DNA of 64,000 nt from Phycicoccus sp. CSK15P-2 (GTDB taxonomy: Bacteria > Actinomycetota > Actinomycetes > Actinomycetales > Dermatophilaceae): positions 27,257 through 91,256 of the forward strand of contig NZ_JAFDVE010000020.1 in NCBI RefSeq assembly GCF_016888005.1, read 5' to 3'. This document shows positions 54,008 through 64,000 of the stretch, in pieces. The translations under genes were made by a program, and so were the position numbers. Within the stretch, counting starts at the first letter, position 1. Each line of letters begins with the position of its first letter. Below the pieces are notes generated by a model. It was not told where the DNA came from, did no database searches, and was given only the letters and a program-made list of their open reading frames with translations.

Positions 54008-55264
54008 GTGGCCAGCAGCGGTTCCGCGAGTGCAGGACCACGCACCGCACGTCTCATGGGCTCGGCATCCGGTCTGACGACGCTCGGGGCGCTGCCGCCG
54101 TTCCTCCTCGGCGCGCAGGCGGTCTGGGTGCGCGAGGACCTCCGGGTCGGGCTGGGTGTCTTCGGCGCCGCGGTCAGTGCGTTCTTCGCGGCGGCCGCGG
54201 TCGGGTCCGTCCTCGCCGGGGTGCTGTTCGACCGGGCGGGCCGGCGGACGGGGCTGGTGGCCGCGGGGGCGCTCGTCGCGACCGGTGGTCTCGGCATGGC
54301 CGGCGTCGTGTCGGGCGCCGCGCTGCTCGTCCCGACGATGGTCGTCCTCGGGCTCGGGAACGCCTGCTGTCAGACCGCAGCGAACACCTCGATGGCGCGC
54401 GCCCTGCCCCCCGGGCGTCGGGGGCTCGGGTTCGGGGTCAAGCAGTCCGCGGTCCCGGTCGCGATCATGCTCGGCGGGCTCGCCGTCCCCACCGTCGGAG
54501 GTTGGCTGGGGTGGCGGAGCACGTTCGTCGTGACCGCGGCCGTCGGCGTCGTCGTGGCCGTCGGAGCACTGCTCCGTCCGCTCCCGGAGGTCCGGGCGGC
54601 CGCCCCCGAGGGCGGGCTGCCGGACCGTCCCCCGTGGCCGCCCCTCGTCCTCGCGGGTGTCGCGATCACGTTCGCGAGCGCGGCAGCGAACTTCCTCGGT
54701 GCCTTCGTCGCCTCGTGGGCCGCCGTCGTCGGGATGGGCCCGACCGCCGCAGGCGTGCTCATGGCGTGCGGCTCGGCGGGGTCGGTCGCGGTGCGCATCC
54801 TGTCGGGCTGGCGGGCCGACGGACGGCACGGCGGCAACCTGCCGGTCGTCGCGGTCCAGATGTTCTCCGGAGCGGTGTGCTTCGCCGGCCTGGCGCTCGG
54901 TGCGCCGTGGGCGGTCGTCGTCTTCGGCTTCCTCGCCTTCGCCGTCGGGTGGGCGTGGCCGGGGCTGCTCCTCTTCGCCGTCGCCCGGGTGGGCAGGGAC
55001 AGCCCCGCCCGCTCCTCCGGAGTGATCCAGGCCGGGGCGTTCGTCGGCGGAGCCACCGGGCCGGCGCTCTTCGGGTCGATGGCCGGGGCGGTGGGGTTCG
55101 AGCGGACCTGGCTCGCCGCTGGCTCCTGCTTCGTCGTCGCCGGGGTGCTCGTCCTCGTCTCGCGGCGGGGGTTCGCCGCCGACCTGCTGAGCCGGCCGCC
55201 GCGGGAGCCGCTCACCTGGGGAGGCGGGCGCATCCGCGAGGGGGAGCCGGGCCGTCGCGGCTGA
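54008..55264 (+). CDS. Major facilitator superfamily transporter
   Basis: 418 residues with about 12 helices. The inter-helix 2-3 loop carries FDRAGRRTGL, a variant of the G-x3-D-R-x-G-R-R motif, and helix 5 has NTSMARALPPGRRGLGFGVKQSAVP. It belongs to a CynX/NimT-like MFS group by general resemblance only, with an unknown substrate. The start is GTG 15 bases after the DASS gene, so the two may share a transcript. holA follows 30 bases later. Confidence 0.82.
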   Translation: MASSGSASAGPRTARLMGSASGLTTLGALPPFLLGAQAVWVREDLRVGLGVFGAAVSAFFAAAAVGSVLAGVLFDRAGRRTGLVAAGALVATGGLGMAGVVSGAALLVPTMVVLGLGNACCQTAANTSMARALPPGRRGLGFGVKQSAVPVAIMLGGLAVPTVGGWLGWRSTFVVTAAVGVVVAVGALLRPLPEVRAAAPEGGLPDRPPWPPLVLAGVAITFASAAANFLGAFVASWAAVVGMGPTAAGVLMACGSAGSVAVRILSGWRADGRHGGNLPVVAVQMFSGAVCFAGLALGAPWAVVVFGFLAFAVGWAWPGLLLFAVARVGRDSPARSSGVIQAGAFVGGATGPALFGSMAGAVGFERTWLAAGSCFVVAGVLVLVSRRGFAADLLSRPPREPLTWGGGRIREGEPGRRG

Positions 55265-55294
55265 CCGGTCGGTGGGGGGTGGCAGAGTGGGGCC

Positions 55295-56290
55295 ATGTCC
55301 GACGACACGGTGGCGGTGGCCCCACGGGTGCCGCCGTACGTGCTCGTCAGTGGGCCGGAGGGGGTCCTCGCCGAGCGTGCCCTCGCCAGCACGCTGGACG
55401 AGCTGCGGGTGGCGCAGCCGGACGTCGAGGTCATCACGCTCCACGCGGAGGCCTACCAGGCCGGAGAGCTGGGGATGCACGCCAGCCCGTCACTGTTCGG
55501 CGGGGCCAAGTGCCTCGTCGTCCACGACCTCGACGAGGCGGCCGAGGACCTCCAGACCGACCTCCTCGCCGCGCTCGATGCGGGCCCCGAGCCCGACCTC
55601 ACCCTCGTCGTGCTGCACAAGAGCGGCCAGCGGGGCAGGAAGGTCCTCGAGCGGCTGCGGGGCTCCGGGGCGCGCGTCCTCGACGCGCCCGCGGTCAAGA
55701 CCGACCGCGACAAGACCGACTTCGCGACCCACGAGTTCCGGCGGGCGCGTCGCAAGGCCACTCCCGAGGCCGTCCACGCGCTGGTCGAGGCGGTGGGCAA
55801 GGACGTCCGCGAGCTCGCCGCCGCGTGCCAGCAGCTCGTCGAGGACACGACCGGGGTCATCGACGAGCAGGTCGTGCTCACCTACCACGCGGGCAAGGTC
55901 GAGGCGACCGGCTTCCGGGTCGCCGACGCCGCGATGGCCGGGAAGGCGGGGGAGGCCCTCCGGCTGCTCCGCCACGCCATCGCGGTCGGGGTCGACCCCG
56001 TCCCGATCGTCGCGGTGCTGGCCCAGCAGGTCCGGCAGCTCGTCAAGGTGGGGGCTGCCGGGCGGGGCCGTTCCTCCGACATCGCGCGGGACGTCGGGAT
56101 GGCGCCCTGGCAGGTCGACCGCGCGCGCCGCACCCTGTCGGGATGGACCGCGGACGGGCTGGCGGCGAGTCTGCAAGCACTGGCGGCGGCCGACGCCGAG
56201 GTGAAAGGGGGCGGGCGGGACCCCGTCTACGCCGTCGAGCGCGTCGTGCTGACCATCACCGCCCAGCACGCGCGGGGCCGCGAGGGCTGA
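55295..56290 (+). CDS. holA: DNA polymerase III subunit delta
   Basis: 331 residues. HolA opens the sliding clamp within the clamp loader. The degenerate Rossmann part VLVSGPEGVLAERAL begins the protein, and FRVADAAMAGKAGEALRLLRHAI and VLAQQVRQLVKVG are typical delta-family segments. It lacks a working ATP site, as expected. ATG 55295 is six bases after CAGAGT, a poor -10 match. It is followed by the rpsT promoter, a conserved actinobacterial holA-rpsT-lepA order. Confidence 0.88.
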   Translation: MSDDTVAVAPRVPPYVLVSGPEGVLAERALASTLDELRVAQPDVEVITLHAEAYQAGELGMHASPSLFGGAKCLVVHDLDEAAEDLQTDLLAALDAGPEPDLTLVVLHKSGQRGRKVLERLRGSGARVLDAPAVKTDRDKTDFATHEFRRARRKATPEAVHALVEAVGKDVRELAAACQQLVEDTTGVIDEQVVLTYHAGKVEATGFRVADAAMAGKAGEALRLLRHAIAVGVDPVPIVAVLAQQVRQLVKVGAAGRGRSSDIARDVGMAPWQVDRARRTLSGWTADGLAASLQALAAADAEVKGGGRDPVYAVERVVLTITAQHARGREG

Positions 56291-56313
56291 CGTCCGCTGG
56301 GGACGGCGTCGTT

Positions 56314-56343
56314 TTGGCGGCTCAACCGCCTCGCTGGTACCTT
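56314..56343 (+). promoter_or_regulatory. rpsT promoter
   Basis: TTGGCG (56314-56319) and TACCTT (56338-56343) are spaced 18 bases, a good housekeeping-type promoter. The transcript would have a leader of about 130 bases with two small hairpins, GTGCGCG/CGCGCAC and CGGGTG/CACCCG, which could allow S20 feedback control. Confidence 0.6.
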
Positions 56344-56482
56344 TGTCGACTGCGTGCGCGTGTGGTCGCGCGCGCACGAGTACCACCCAGCGCGGATCCA
56401 CCACGGGTGCCCCACACCCGGTCCCGACCCGCGACTGCCGCCCTCTACGGCAACCGAACCCCGACCGAAGGCATACGAACCA

Positions 56483-56743
56483 GTGGCGAACATCAAGTCC
56501 CAGCTCAAGCGGATCAAGACGAACCGCGTTGCGACCGAGCGCAACAAGGCGGTCAAGTCCGAGTTCAAGACGGCGATCCGGCGCTTCCGTGAGGCCGCCG
56601 CCTCCGGCGACGCCGCCGCGGCGAACGAGGCGCTCAAGGCCGCGTCCACCAAGCTCGACAAGGCCGTGAGCAAGGGCGTCATCCACAAGAACCAGGCCGC
56701 GAACAAGAAGTCCGCGATGGCCAGGCAGGCCGCTCAGCTCTGA
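56483..56743 (+). CDS. rpsT: 30S ribosomal protein S20
   Basis: 86 residues, the standard size. [20 protein letters not shown] and [18 protein letters not shown] are the signature N- and C-terminal basic segments that bind 16S rRNA. The start is GTG, and the rest of the longer frame upstream is leader sequence. It is a single-gene unit between the promoter at 56314-56343 and a very strong terminator. Confidence 0.96.
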   Translation: MANIKSQLKRIKTNRVATERNKAVKSEFKTAIRRFREAAASGDAAAANEALKAASTKLDKAVSKGVIHKNQAANKKSAMARQAAQL

Positions 56744-56755
56744 GCCGAGCCGGCC

Positions 56756-56800
56756 ACGCACGAGGGCCCGTCACCCCAGGGGTGACGGGCCCTCGTGCGT
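56756..56800. terminator. 22-bp perfect inverted repeat, rpsT terminator
   Basis: Arms 56756-56777 and 56779-56800 are exact inverses around one central base, starting ACGCACGAGGGCC. It lies 12 bases after rpsT and six bases before the stop of the convergent PemK-like gene, so it probably ends both transcripts. Confidence 0.85.
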
Positions 56801-56806
56801 CGCGGC

Positions 56807-57367
56807 TCAGCGGGCGGCGACCCGGACCGCGGCGGCCACCTCGTCGAAGCGCTCCTTCGCGAGGACCGCCCCCTCACGGCGGACGTCGTCCTCGGCGACC
56901 CGGATGACACGGTTGACGCGCACCTCGCTCGGACGCCCGCGGGGGTCCCAGGCACCGGAGCCGATGTCGACCCAGAGCCGGCCCGCACGGCGCTCCTGCT
57001 CATCGTCACGGTCGTGGTCCTTGCTCGTCAGCTGCAGTGCGAGCAGCCAGGGACCGTCGTGGCCCACGAGCAGGACCGGTCGGTCCTTGCCCTGGCTGTG
57101 GTCCTCCTCGTAGGGCACCCAGGTCCAGACGATCTCACCGGGGTCCGGGCGTCCGTCCGGCTCCGGGGCGTAGACGGGGTCGAGAGGCCCGCGGTAGTCA
57201 CCGGGGTAGCCGTCGGAGCCCGCCGGAGCGCCGGGGGAGTGCGTGCTCCCCGAGCCCCGGGTGCGACCGGCCCCGCCACCCGTGCCCTTCCGGGTCTTCG
57301 AGGCCGCCTTCACCGCCTCGCGGACGGCGCTCTGGACCAGAGGTCGGAGGATGCGCTGCCACTGCAT
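56807..57367 (-). CDS. PemK/MazF-like protein without adjacent antitoxin
   Basis: 186 residues. The C-terminal 110 residues resemble PemK/MazF RNase toxins: DPGEIVWTWVPYEED, KDRPVLLVGHDGPWLLALQLTSK, then SEVRVNRVIRVAEDDV. The N-terminal 75 residues are basic and glycine-rich, which is unusual. No antitoxin gene lies beside it; the next minus-strand gene is absent. The ATG is seven bases after TAGGGT (57375-57380 on the other strand), so it is leaderless and transcribed alone. The larger frame upstream is antisense to lepA's leader and rejected. Confidence 0.7.
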   Translation of the reverse strand: MQWQRILRPLVQSAVREAVKAASKTRKGTGGGAGRTRGSGSTHSPGAPAGSDGYPGDYRGPLDPVYAPEPDGRPDPGEIVWTWVPYEEDHSQGKDRPVLLVGHDGPWLLALQLTSKDHDRDDEQERRAGRLWVDIGSGAWDPRGRPSEVRVNRVIRVAEDDVRREGAVLAKERFDEVAAAVRVAAR

Positions 57368-57542
57368 GGACCCGACCCTAGCCAGGCCGCCGCCCACCGT
57401 CGCCGTCCGCTGACCGTTGCGACCATCCGGCCGCAGAGTTCGGCGCACCCCGGCGGGAGGCGCCGGTTCGGGGACGACGCCTCGGCGTGGGACACTGGGG
57501 GGAGTGCCTTGACGACCCCCGACCCCGAGGAACCAGCCGCCC

Positions 57543-59399
57543 GTGTCCCCCCGCGCCAGCACGATGCTGCAGCCGCACGCCACGCCGCCGGAGGCGATCC
57601 GCAACTTCTGCATCATCGCCCACATCGACCACGGCAAGTCGACCCTCGCCGACCGGATGCTCCAGATCACCGGCGTCGTCGAGGAGCGGGCGATGCGCGC
57701 GCAGTACCTCGACCGGATGGACATCGAGCGGGAGCGTGGCATCACCATCAAGTCCCAGGCCGTGCGGATGCCGTGGGACGTCGACGGCAACCGGCACGTG
57801 CTCAACATGATCGACACCCCGGGGCACGTCGACTTCACCTACGAGGTCTCCCGCAGCCTCGCCGCGTGCGAGGGCGCGGTCCTCCTCGTCGACGCCGCAC
57901 AGGGCATCGAGGCGCAGACCCTCGCGAACCTCTACCTCGCGATGGAGAACGACCTCACGATCATCCCGGTCCTGAACAAGATCGACCTCCCGGCGGCCCA
58001 GCCCGAGAAGTACGCCGAGGAGCTCGCCGGCCTCATCGGCTGCGAGCCCGAGGACTGCTTCAAGGTGTCCGGCAAGACCGGTGAGGGCGTCGAGCCACTC
58101 CTGGACGCGATCGTCCGGCAGTTCCCGTCCCCGGTCGGGGACGCGGACGCGCCGGCCCGCGCGATGATCTTCGACTCCGTCTACGACACCTACCGCGGCG
58201 TGGTCACCTACGTGCGGGTCGTCGACGGCAACCTCAACCCGCGCGAGCGGATCGCGATGATGTCGACCAAGGCCACCCACGAGCTGCTCGAGATCGGCGT
58301 CATCTCGCCGGAGCCGAAGCCCGCGGACGGGCTCGGCGTCGGGGAGGTCGGCTATCTCATCACCGGCGTCAAGGACGTCCGGCAGTCCCGCGTCGGCGAC
58401 ACCGTGACCAACGCGAAGGCCCCGGCCGCGAGCCCGCTCGGTGGGTACCGCGACCCCAAGCCGATGGTGTTCTCGGGGCTCTACCCGATCGACGGCAGCG
58501 ACTACCCCGACCTGCGCGACGCCCTGGACAAGCTCAAGCTCAACGACGCCGCGCTCGTCTACGAGCCCGAGACCTCGGCCGCGCTCGGCTTCGGGTTCCG
58601 GTGCGGGTTCCTCGGGCTGCTGCACCTCGAGATCGTCCGCGAACGGCTCGAGCGCGAGTTCGACCTCGACCTAATCTCGACCCAGCCGAACGTCGTCTAC
58701 GAGGTGACGATGGAGGACGGCACCGAGGTCGTCGTCACCAACCCGAGCGAGTTCCCCGGCGGCAAGGTGGGCGACGTCCGCGAGCCGGTCGTCCGGGCGA
58801 CGATCCTCGCGCCGAGCGAGTTCATCGGCGCCATCATGGAGCTCTGCCAGGGCAAGCGCGGCACGCTGCTCGGGATGGACTACCTCTCGGAGGACCGCGT
58901 CGAGATGCGGTACACGCTGCCGCTCGCCGAGATCGTCTTCGACTTCTTCGACGCCCTGAAGTCCCGCACGCGTGGCTACGCGAGCCTCGACTACGAGCCC
59001 GCGGGCGACCAGGTGGCCGACCTCGTCAAGGTCGACATCCTGCTGCAGGGCGAGCAGGTCGACGCCTTCTCCGCGATCGTCCACAAGGACCGCGCGTACG
59101 GCTACGGCGTGATGATGGCGGGCAAGCTCAAGGAGCTCATCCCGCGCCAGCAGTTCGAGGTGCCCATCCAGGCCGCTGTCGGTGCCCGCGTCATCGCCCG
59201 CGAGAACATCCGGGCCATCCGCAAGGACGTCCTCGCCAAGTGCTACGGCGGTGACATCTCCCGGAAGCGCAAGCTGCTCGAGAAGCAGAAGGCCGGCAAG
59301 AAGCGGATGAAGAACATCGGCTCGGTCGAGGTCCCGCCCGAGGCCTTCATCGCCGCGCTCACCTCCGACGGAGCAGGCGGGGAGAAGACCAAGAGGTGA
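57543..59399 (+). CDS. lepA: Elongation factor 4 (LepA)
   Basis: 618 residues. LepA is a ribosome-bound GTPase with a role in initiation and stalled translocation. [16 protein letters not shown] (G1), DTPGHVDF (G3), NKIDLPAAQ (G4), then domains II and III and the LepA-specific C-terminal domain ([43 protein letters not shown]). The GTG at 57543 has a weak GAGGAAC site; an ATG at 57564 is a possible later start. The MFS gene overlaps its stop (GTGA). Confidence 0.95.
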   Translation: MSPRASTMLQPHATPPEAIRNFCIIAHIDHGKSTLADRMLQITGVVEERAMRAQYLDRMDIERERGITIKSQAVRMPWDVDGNRHVLNMIDTPGHVDFTYEVSRSLAACEGAVLLVDAAQGIEAQTLANLYLAMENDLTIIPVLNKIDLPAAQPEKYAEELAGLIGCEPEDCFKVSGKTGEGVEPLLDAIVRQFPSPVGDADAPARAMIFDSVYDTYRGVVTYVRVVDGNLNPRERIAMMSTKATHELLEIGVISPEPKPADGLGVGEVGYLITGVKDVRQSRVGDTVTNAKAPAASPLGGYRDPKPMVFSGLYPIDGSDYPDLRDALDKLKLNDAALVYEPETSAALGFGFRCGFLGLLHLEIVRERLEREFDLDLISTQPNVVYEVTMEDGTEVVVTNPSEFPGGKVGDVREPVVRATILAPSEFIGAIMELCQGKRGTLLGMDYLSEDRVEMRYTLPLAEIVFDFFDALKSRTRGYASLDYEPAGDQVADLVKVDILLQGEQVDAFSAIVHKDRAYGYGVMMAGKLKELIPRQQFEVPIQAAVGARVIARENIRAIRKDVLAKCYGGDISRKRKLLEKQKAGKKRMKNIGSVEVPPEAFIAALTSDGAGGEKTKR

Positions 59400-60679
59400 C
59401 GGTCTCCTCTGCGCCGGGCACCGTCGCCCCCTCCCGTCCCCCCGGGGACCTGCCGACGACCCGGCTGCTGCTCCCTGCCTCCGCACTGCTGTGGGGGACC
59501 CAGTTCGCCTTCCTCACCCCGGCGATCGGGATCATCCTCGCCGCGCTCTACGGCGCGAGCGCCACCGAGATCGGGGTGGCGCTCGCCGCGTACAACAGCA
59601 GCGCCTTCGTGGCGACCCTCGTCGTCCCGACCCGGGCCGACCGGAGTGGCGACTACCTCCGGCCGCTCGTCTGGTGCGGGGTGTTCACGATCGCCCTCGT
59701 CACCGCGCTCGCGGTCGCACCCACGCTGCCGCTGGCTGTGCTGGCGCTCGTCGCGCTCGGCGGCCCGGCCGGCGTCGCCGTCGGGCTGATCTTCGCCCAC
59801 CAGCGGCACACCGGTGCCACCGCCGACCAGGTCATGCGCACCCGTGCCATCTTCTCGCTCGCGTGGGTGGGTGGCCCTCCGCTCGCCGCGTTCATCATCG
59901 GCACCGGGGGCTCGCGCGCCGTCCTGTGGTCGATCGCGGGACTCGGGCTGCTCGGGCTGGGCCTGACCCGGCTGATGCAGTCCCGGCACGCGCGCTCGCG
60001 CCACGCCGCGGCGCCGCCACCGGTCGGCGACCGGATGTCGGTCGTGCTGCGCCGTCCCGCCGTCATCGCACTGCTCGCCACGTTCGTGCTGCTCCTCGGC
60101 TCGGTCACCGCATCCGTGGCGGTCATGCCCCTGTACGTCACAGAGGAGCTCGGGCTGCACGTCGAGTGGAGCGGGATCGCGCTCGGCACGTGTGCAGCCC
60201 TGGAGATCCCGCTGCTGCTCTCCCTGGGCCGGCTCACCGCGCGCTTCGGCCCGTGGCGGCTCGTCGCGCTGGGCAGCGTCGCGGGGCTCACGTACTACCT
60301 GCTCATGCTCACCGTCGGCGGCCAGGTCGTCCTCGTCGGTGGGCAGCTGCTCAACGCCACCTACATCGCCACGGTGTCCGGCCTGGGGCTGACGATCTAC
60401 CAGGACGTCGTCGGCCGGCCCGGCCTCGCGTCCTCCCTCTTCATGAACACGACGCGGGTCGGGGCGATCGTCGCAGGTCCGGTGCTGGCGCTGGGTGGCG
60501 CGTCGGTCCTCGGCTACACCGGCGTCTTCCTCGGCTGTGCGCTGCTCGTGGTGCTCGGCGGCGGGGTCCTCGTCGCCTCGAGGGGAATCGCTCGTCGGCG
60601 GGCCCACGCCGGAGGTTCGACATCGGGGGTGCTCACCCCGTCGGAGGGGTCCGTTCCGTCGAAGCCGAGCCACCGGTAG
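59396..60679 (+). CDS. Major facilitator superfamily transporter (sugar efflux-like)
   Basis: 427 residues with about 12 helices. It is of the type that includes SetA-like sugar efflux proteins; the first helix starts [17 protein letters not shown] and the middle loop has KRRP-free, short sequence. A GTG start overlaps the lepA stop. The hydrophilic C-terminal 25 residues are variable. The substrate is not known. The Nudix gene ends 36 bases later on the other strand. Confidence 0.8.
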   Translation: MTVSSAPGTVAPSRPPGDLPTTRLLLPASALLWGTQFAFLTPAIGIILAALYGASATEIGVALAAYNSSAFVATLVVPTRADRSGDYLRPLVWCGVFTIALVTALAVAPTLPLAVLALVALGGPAGVAVGLIFAHQRHTGATADQVMRTRAIFSLAWVGGPPLAAFIIGTGGSRAVLWSIAGLGLLGLGLTRLMQSRHARSRHAAAPPPVGDRMSVVLRRPAVIALLATFVLLLGSVTASVAVMPLYVTEELGLHVEWSGIALGTCAALEIPLLLSLGRLTARFGPWRLVALGSVAGLTYYLLMLTVGGQVVLVGGQLLNATYIATVSGLGLTIYQDVVGRPGLASSLFMNTTRVGAIVAGPVLALGGASVLGYTGVFLGCALLVVLGGGVLVASRGIARRRAHAGGSTSGVLTPSEGSVPSKPSHR

Positions 60680-60714
60680 AGGCGGCCCGCCGGGTCCGCC
60701 ACCGTGTGTCCGGC

Positions 60715-61293
60715 TCACAGCGGCACGGTCGACTCCTCCACCGTGCCACCCGGCAGCGGCCCGTCCCGCCACCGCTGTGCGTCGTCGGCGAGGGCGAGCA
60801 GGGCGTCGAGGTCGCGGGGCCAGACGACGTCGCCCGACGCCGCGAGGTCGCCGACGGCCCACCAGCGCAGCCCCACGACGGTGAGCCGCTCCTCCTCGGT
60901 GTGCCGTGAGGTGTCGGCCTCGAACGCGGGCACCCTGACCCGGTAGAAGACCTCGGTCTGGTCGACGGTCTTGTCCGACCAGCCGTGCCTGACCTGCCGG
61001 ACGAGAAGGGGCCCGTCGAGGTCGCCCTCCGCCACCCGCAGCCCGGTCTCCTCCCACAGCTCGCGGACGGCGGCCTGCTCGTCGCTCTCCCCGGGGTCGA
61101 CACCGCCTCCCGGTGTGCTCCACCAGCGGGGCACGGGGTCGAGACCGAGGTCGGAGTCCTCGATGAGGAGGATGCGGTCGTCCTCGTCGAGGAGCAGCAC
61201 GCGCACCGCGCGCCGGGTGAAGTGCGGCCGGTCGCCGGGGGCCGGGATCGCGACGAACCCGGGCTGACCGGGCAGCTTCGGATGCTCACTCAC
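60715..61293 (-). CDS. Nudix hydrolase
   Basis: 192 residues. The Nudix box G-x5-E-x7-R-E-x2-E-E-x-G is intact as GGVDPGESDEQAAVRELWEE at about 63-82. These enzymes hydrolyse nucleoside diphosphates linked to other groups. TVDQTEVFYRVRVP and a tryptophan-rich segment follow. The substrate is unknown. The start is GTG six bases after TAGCGT (61300-61305 on the other strand), so the message is leaderless. Confidence 0.88.
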   Translation of the reverse strand: MSEHPKLPGQPGFVAIPAPGDRPHFTRRAVRVLLLDEDDRILLIEDSDLGLDPVPRWWSTPGGGVDPGESDEQAAVRELWEETGLRVAEGDLDGPLLVRQVRHGWSDKTVDQTEVFYRVRVPAFEADTSRHTEEERLTVVGLRWWAVGDLAASGDVVWPRDLDALLALADDAQRWRDGPLPGGTVEESTVPL

Positions 61294-61389
61294 CCGGCCA
61301 CGCTAGCGCCGTCGCAGGCCCCTGCAGGCTCCGGCGGCTCCCGCAGGATGGATCCGGCCCGGTGCGCTACCCACAGGTAGCATCGCCCC

Positions 61390-61854
61390 GTGGCCGACAC
61401 CTACGACCTCTACCGCCGTGCTGCCCGGCTGCCCGCGGGCCGCCGCCTCTTCTCCGTCGCCTTCGCGCGCAAGGCGCCGTACTTCCGCACGGTCCGCCCG
61501 CAGGTGCGCGACGTCCGTCCGCATCATGCCGAGCTCGTCGTCCGCAAGCGCAAGGCCGTCGAGAACCACCTCGGGACCGTGCACGCGATCGCCGTGTGCA
61601 ACGGGCTCGAGGCGGCGATGGGCTTGCTCGCGGAGGCCACCACCCCGCCCGGCCGACGCTGGATCCCCAAGGGGATGGAGGTCAGCTACCGGGCGAAGTC
61701 GTCGACCGACCTGCTGTGCGTCGCCGAGACCGACCCGGAGGACTGGGCGGAGGTGGGTGACGTGCCCGTGCGGGTCCGGGCGCTCCGCACCGATGGCACC
61801 GTGGTCGTCGACGGCACGATCACCGTCTACGTGAGCGAGCGGCCCGCGCGCTGA
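61390..61854 (+). CDS. DUF4442 family hotdog-fold protein
   Basis: 154 residues. AVENHLGTVHAIAVCNGLEAAMGLL is a hotdog-fold thioesterase-like helix with the DUF4442 pattern, and KGMEVSYRAKSSTDLLCVAE forms the strands. A thioesterase role is possible but not proven, and no active-site residue can be named with confidence. The start is GTG six bases after TAGCAT (61378-61383), leaderless. It is convergent with the phosphatase gene. Confidence 0.78.
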   Translation: MADTYDLYRRAARLPAGRRLFSVAFARKAPYFRTVRPQVRDVRPHHAELVVRKRKAVENHLGTVHAIAVCNGLEAAMGLLAEATTPPGRRWIPKGMEVSYRAKSSTDLLCVAETDPEDWAEVGDVPVRVRALRTDGTVVVDGTITVYVSERPAR

Positions 61855-61863
61855 GGCGCTCGG

Positions 61864-62646
61864 TCAGGCGCGGGTGAGGCGCATCCGCAGCCGCTCGACG
61901 GCGTCCTGGCCCCAGCCGTTCTCGCGGAGCCACCCGGCGGCGCCACCCCATCCGTCGTCGACGGCGTCGAGGATCGTGAGCATCGTCTCCGGCCGGGGCG
62001 TCTGGTCGGAGACCACCTGGCGGGCCAGCGCCGGGCCGTAGGAGTCGCGGGTGGAGAGCCGGCCGATGATCGCCTCGATGCGCTCGGCGGTGAGGACGTA
62101 GTCGGCGACGATCTCCTCGTGGGGCACGCCCGCGACGTCGAGCGCCATCGCGACCACCGTGCCGGTGCGGTCCTTGCCCGCCGCGCAATGGACGACCGCG
62201 GCCCCGCGGGCCTCGGATACCGCCCGGAGCGCGGCCGAGACGGAGTCGGGCCGGCGGGCCAGGTACCCGAGGTAGTGCTCGGCCCAGAACGCGCCGTCGC
62301 GCACCGGCTCGTCCTGCTCCGGGAGTGCCAGGGCCCGGGCGGCGACCTGCTCCTTGGACTCCGCCGGGCGCTCCCGCATCAGTGAGTGGTGGTGGTGGGT
62401 GAGCGAGGTGACCCGGCGCAGCGGCCCGTCACCCTCGAGGTGCAGCTCGGTCTCGGTCCGCAGGTCGACGATGTCGGTGACCCCGAGCTCGTCGACGAGC
62501 CGGGTCACGTCGTCGGTGGTGAGGTCCTGCAGGTTGTCCGAGCGGATGAGACGCCCGGGCCGGGTGGTGCCGCCGTCGCGGGTGGGGAGCCCGCCGAGGT
62601 CTCGCATGTTGACGAGCCCGTCGAGGTGGATCCAGCGTTCCGGCAC
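61864..62646 (-). CDS. Tyrosine/serine protein phosphatase family protein
   Basis: 260 residues. The signature C-x5-R is VVHCAAGKDRTGTV with Cys154, as in the tyrosine phosphatase MptpB group, which also acts on phosphoserine and phosphoinositides. LVNMRDLGGLPTRDG at the N-terminus is the typical start. I chose GTG 62646, because TACGAT lies exactly six bases upstream; the alternative GTG at 62667 would add seven residues over that box. The partner substrate is unknown. Confidence 0.85.
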   Translation of the reverse strand: MPERWIHLDGLVNMRDLGGLPTRDGGTTRPGRLIRSDNLQDLTTDDVTRLVDELGVTDIVDLRTETELHLEGDGPLRRVTSLTHHHHSLMRERPAESKEQVAARALALPEQDEPVRDGAFWAEHYLGYLARRPDSVSAALRAVSEARGAAVVHCAAGKDRTGTVVAMALDVAGVPHEEIVADYVLTAERIEAIIGRLSTRDSYGPALARQVVSDQTPRPETMLTILDAVDDGWGGAAGWLRENGWGQDAVERLRMRLTRA

Positions 62647-62652
62647 GTTCTC

Positions 62653-62658
62653 ATCGTA
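62653..62658 (-). promoter_or_regulatory. -10 box of leaderless phosphatase transcript
   Basis: On the minus strand TACGAT, six bases, then the GTG at 62646. It decides the start and would lie inside the coding region if the earlier GTG were used. Confidence 0.5.
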
Positions 62659-62717
62659 GGTGCCCACCCCGACGTCCCGATGCGAAGGCCCGGGCCCCGG
62701 GCGGGGATGATGGGGCC

Positions 62718-63980
<1,263 letters not shown>

Positions 63981-64000
63981 TCGGCCGCGGGCCGCCACAC

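Noticed and set aside
55266..55288. RecA-NDp-like motif before holA (CGGTCGGTG-N8-CAGAGT)
   Set aside because: Two mismatches in the first part and one at the key first T of the -10, and holA is not a known damage gene. G-rich chance match.

Overview
The window is very GC-rich DNA from an actinobacterium. Gene content and order fit an order-Micrococcales type genome (Intrasporangiaceae/Dermatophilaceae-like is my inference; the species cannot be read from the sequence). It joins two gene neighbourhoods that are conserved in Actinomycetota: thyA-dfrA / dapA-rnj / ftsK / rimO-pgsA-clgR / recA-recX / miaB / miaA-dapF / hflX, and holA / rpsT / lepA / hemW. There are no rRNA or tRNA genes, CRISPR arrays, phage genes or insertion sequences that I can see. 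About sixty genes are packed with short gaps and many 4-base ATGA/GTGA overlaps.

Layout. 1-3535, minus strand: branched-chain amino acid exporter azlCD with a GNAT and a crotonase-fold protein, then the dTMP/folate pair dfrA-thyA. 3622-8349: secreted I36-M23 protein, dapA, ribonuclease J, and a secreted unknown protein lying between two near-identical 24-bp repeats. 8350-8761: the only long non-coding stretch, holding the second repeat and two strong hairpins. 8762-17167: ftsK, a MauE-thioredoxin fusion, a channel-like protein, a dipeptidase, rimO-pgsA and clgR (cinA, often found before clgR, is missing). 17178-25887: nei-lhr DNA repair operon, an aldo/keto reductase, and the aguA-aguB putrescine pathway pair. 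25943-30871: DUF3046, a three-gene ABC exporter, and recA-recX behind an elaborate damage-responsive leader. 30924-36068: YccF, the ATP-grasp/alpha-E/transglutaminase trio, and a secreted glycosidase-like protein. 36321-48172: drrAB-type exporter, miaB, small proteins, def-miaA-dapF, gamma-glutamyltransferase, a methyltransferase, hflX and a double GNAT. 48165-62646: fhs, dinG, a DASS anion transporter, an MFS protein, holA, rpsT, an orphan PemK/MazF protein, lepA, a second MFS protein, a Nudix hydrolase, a DUF4442 protein and a phosphatase. 62718-end: hemW, whose 3' end dissolves into an artificial-looking poly-G tract.

Shared themes. DNA repair and its control are strong: recA has a LexA box, a RecA-NDp (PafBC-type) promoter and DnaA-box-like motifs; lhr has a degenerate RecA-NDp-like site; recX, nei, dinG and ftsK also lie here. 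RNA modification and translation factors (rimO, miaA, miaB, hflX, lepA, def, rpsT, rnj) form the second theme. At 18 genes a TANNNT box lies 6-8 bases before the start codon, the signature of leaderless transcripts; I used it to choose several starts.

Most unusual items: the duplicated GTAAAG-rich regulatory module with hairpins between rnj and ftsK, the ATP-grasp/alpha-E/transglutaminase trio, a crotonase-fold protein lacking both catalytic glutamates, an I36-M23 fusion, and a channel-like protein with an altered selectivity filter.
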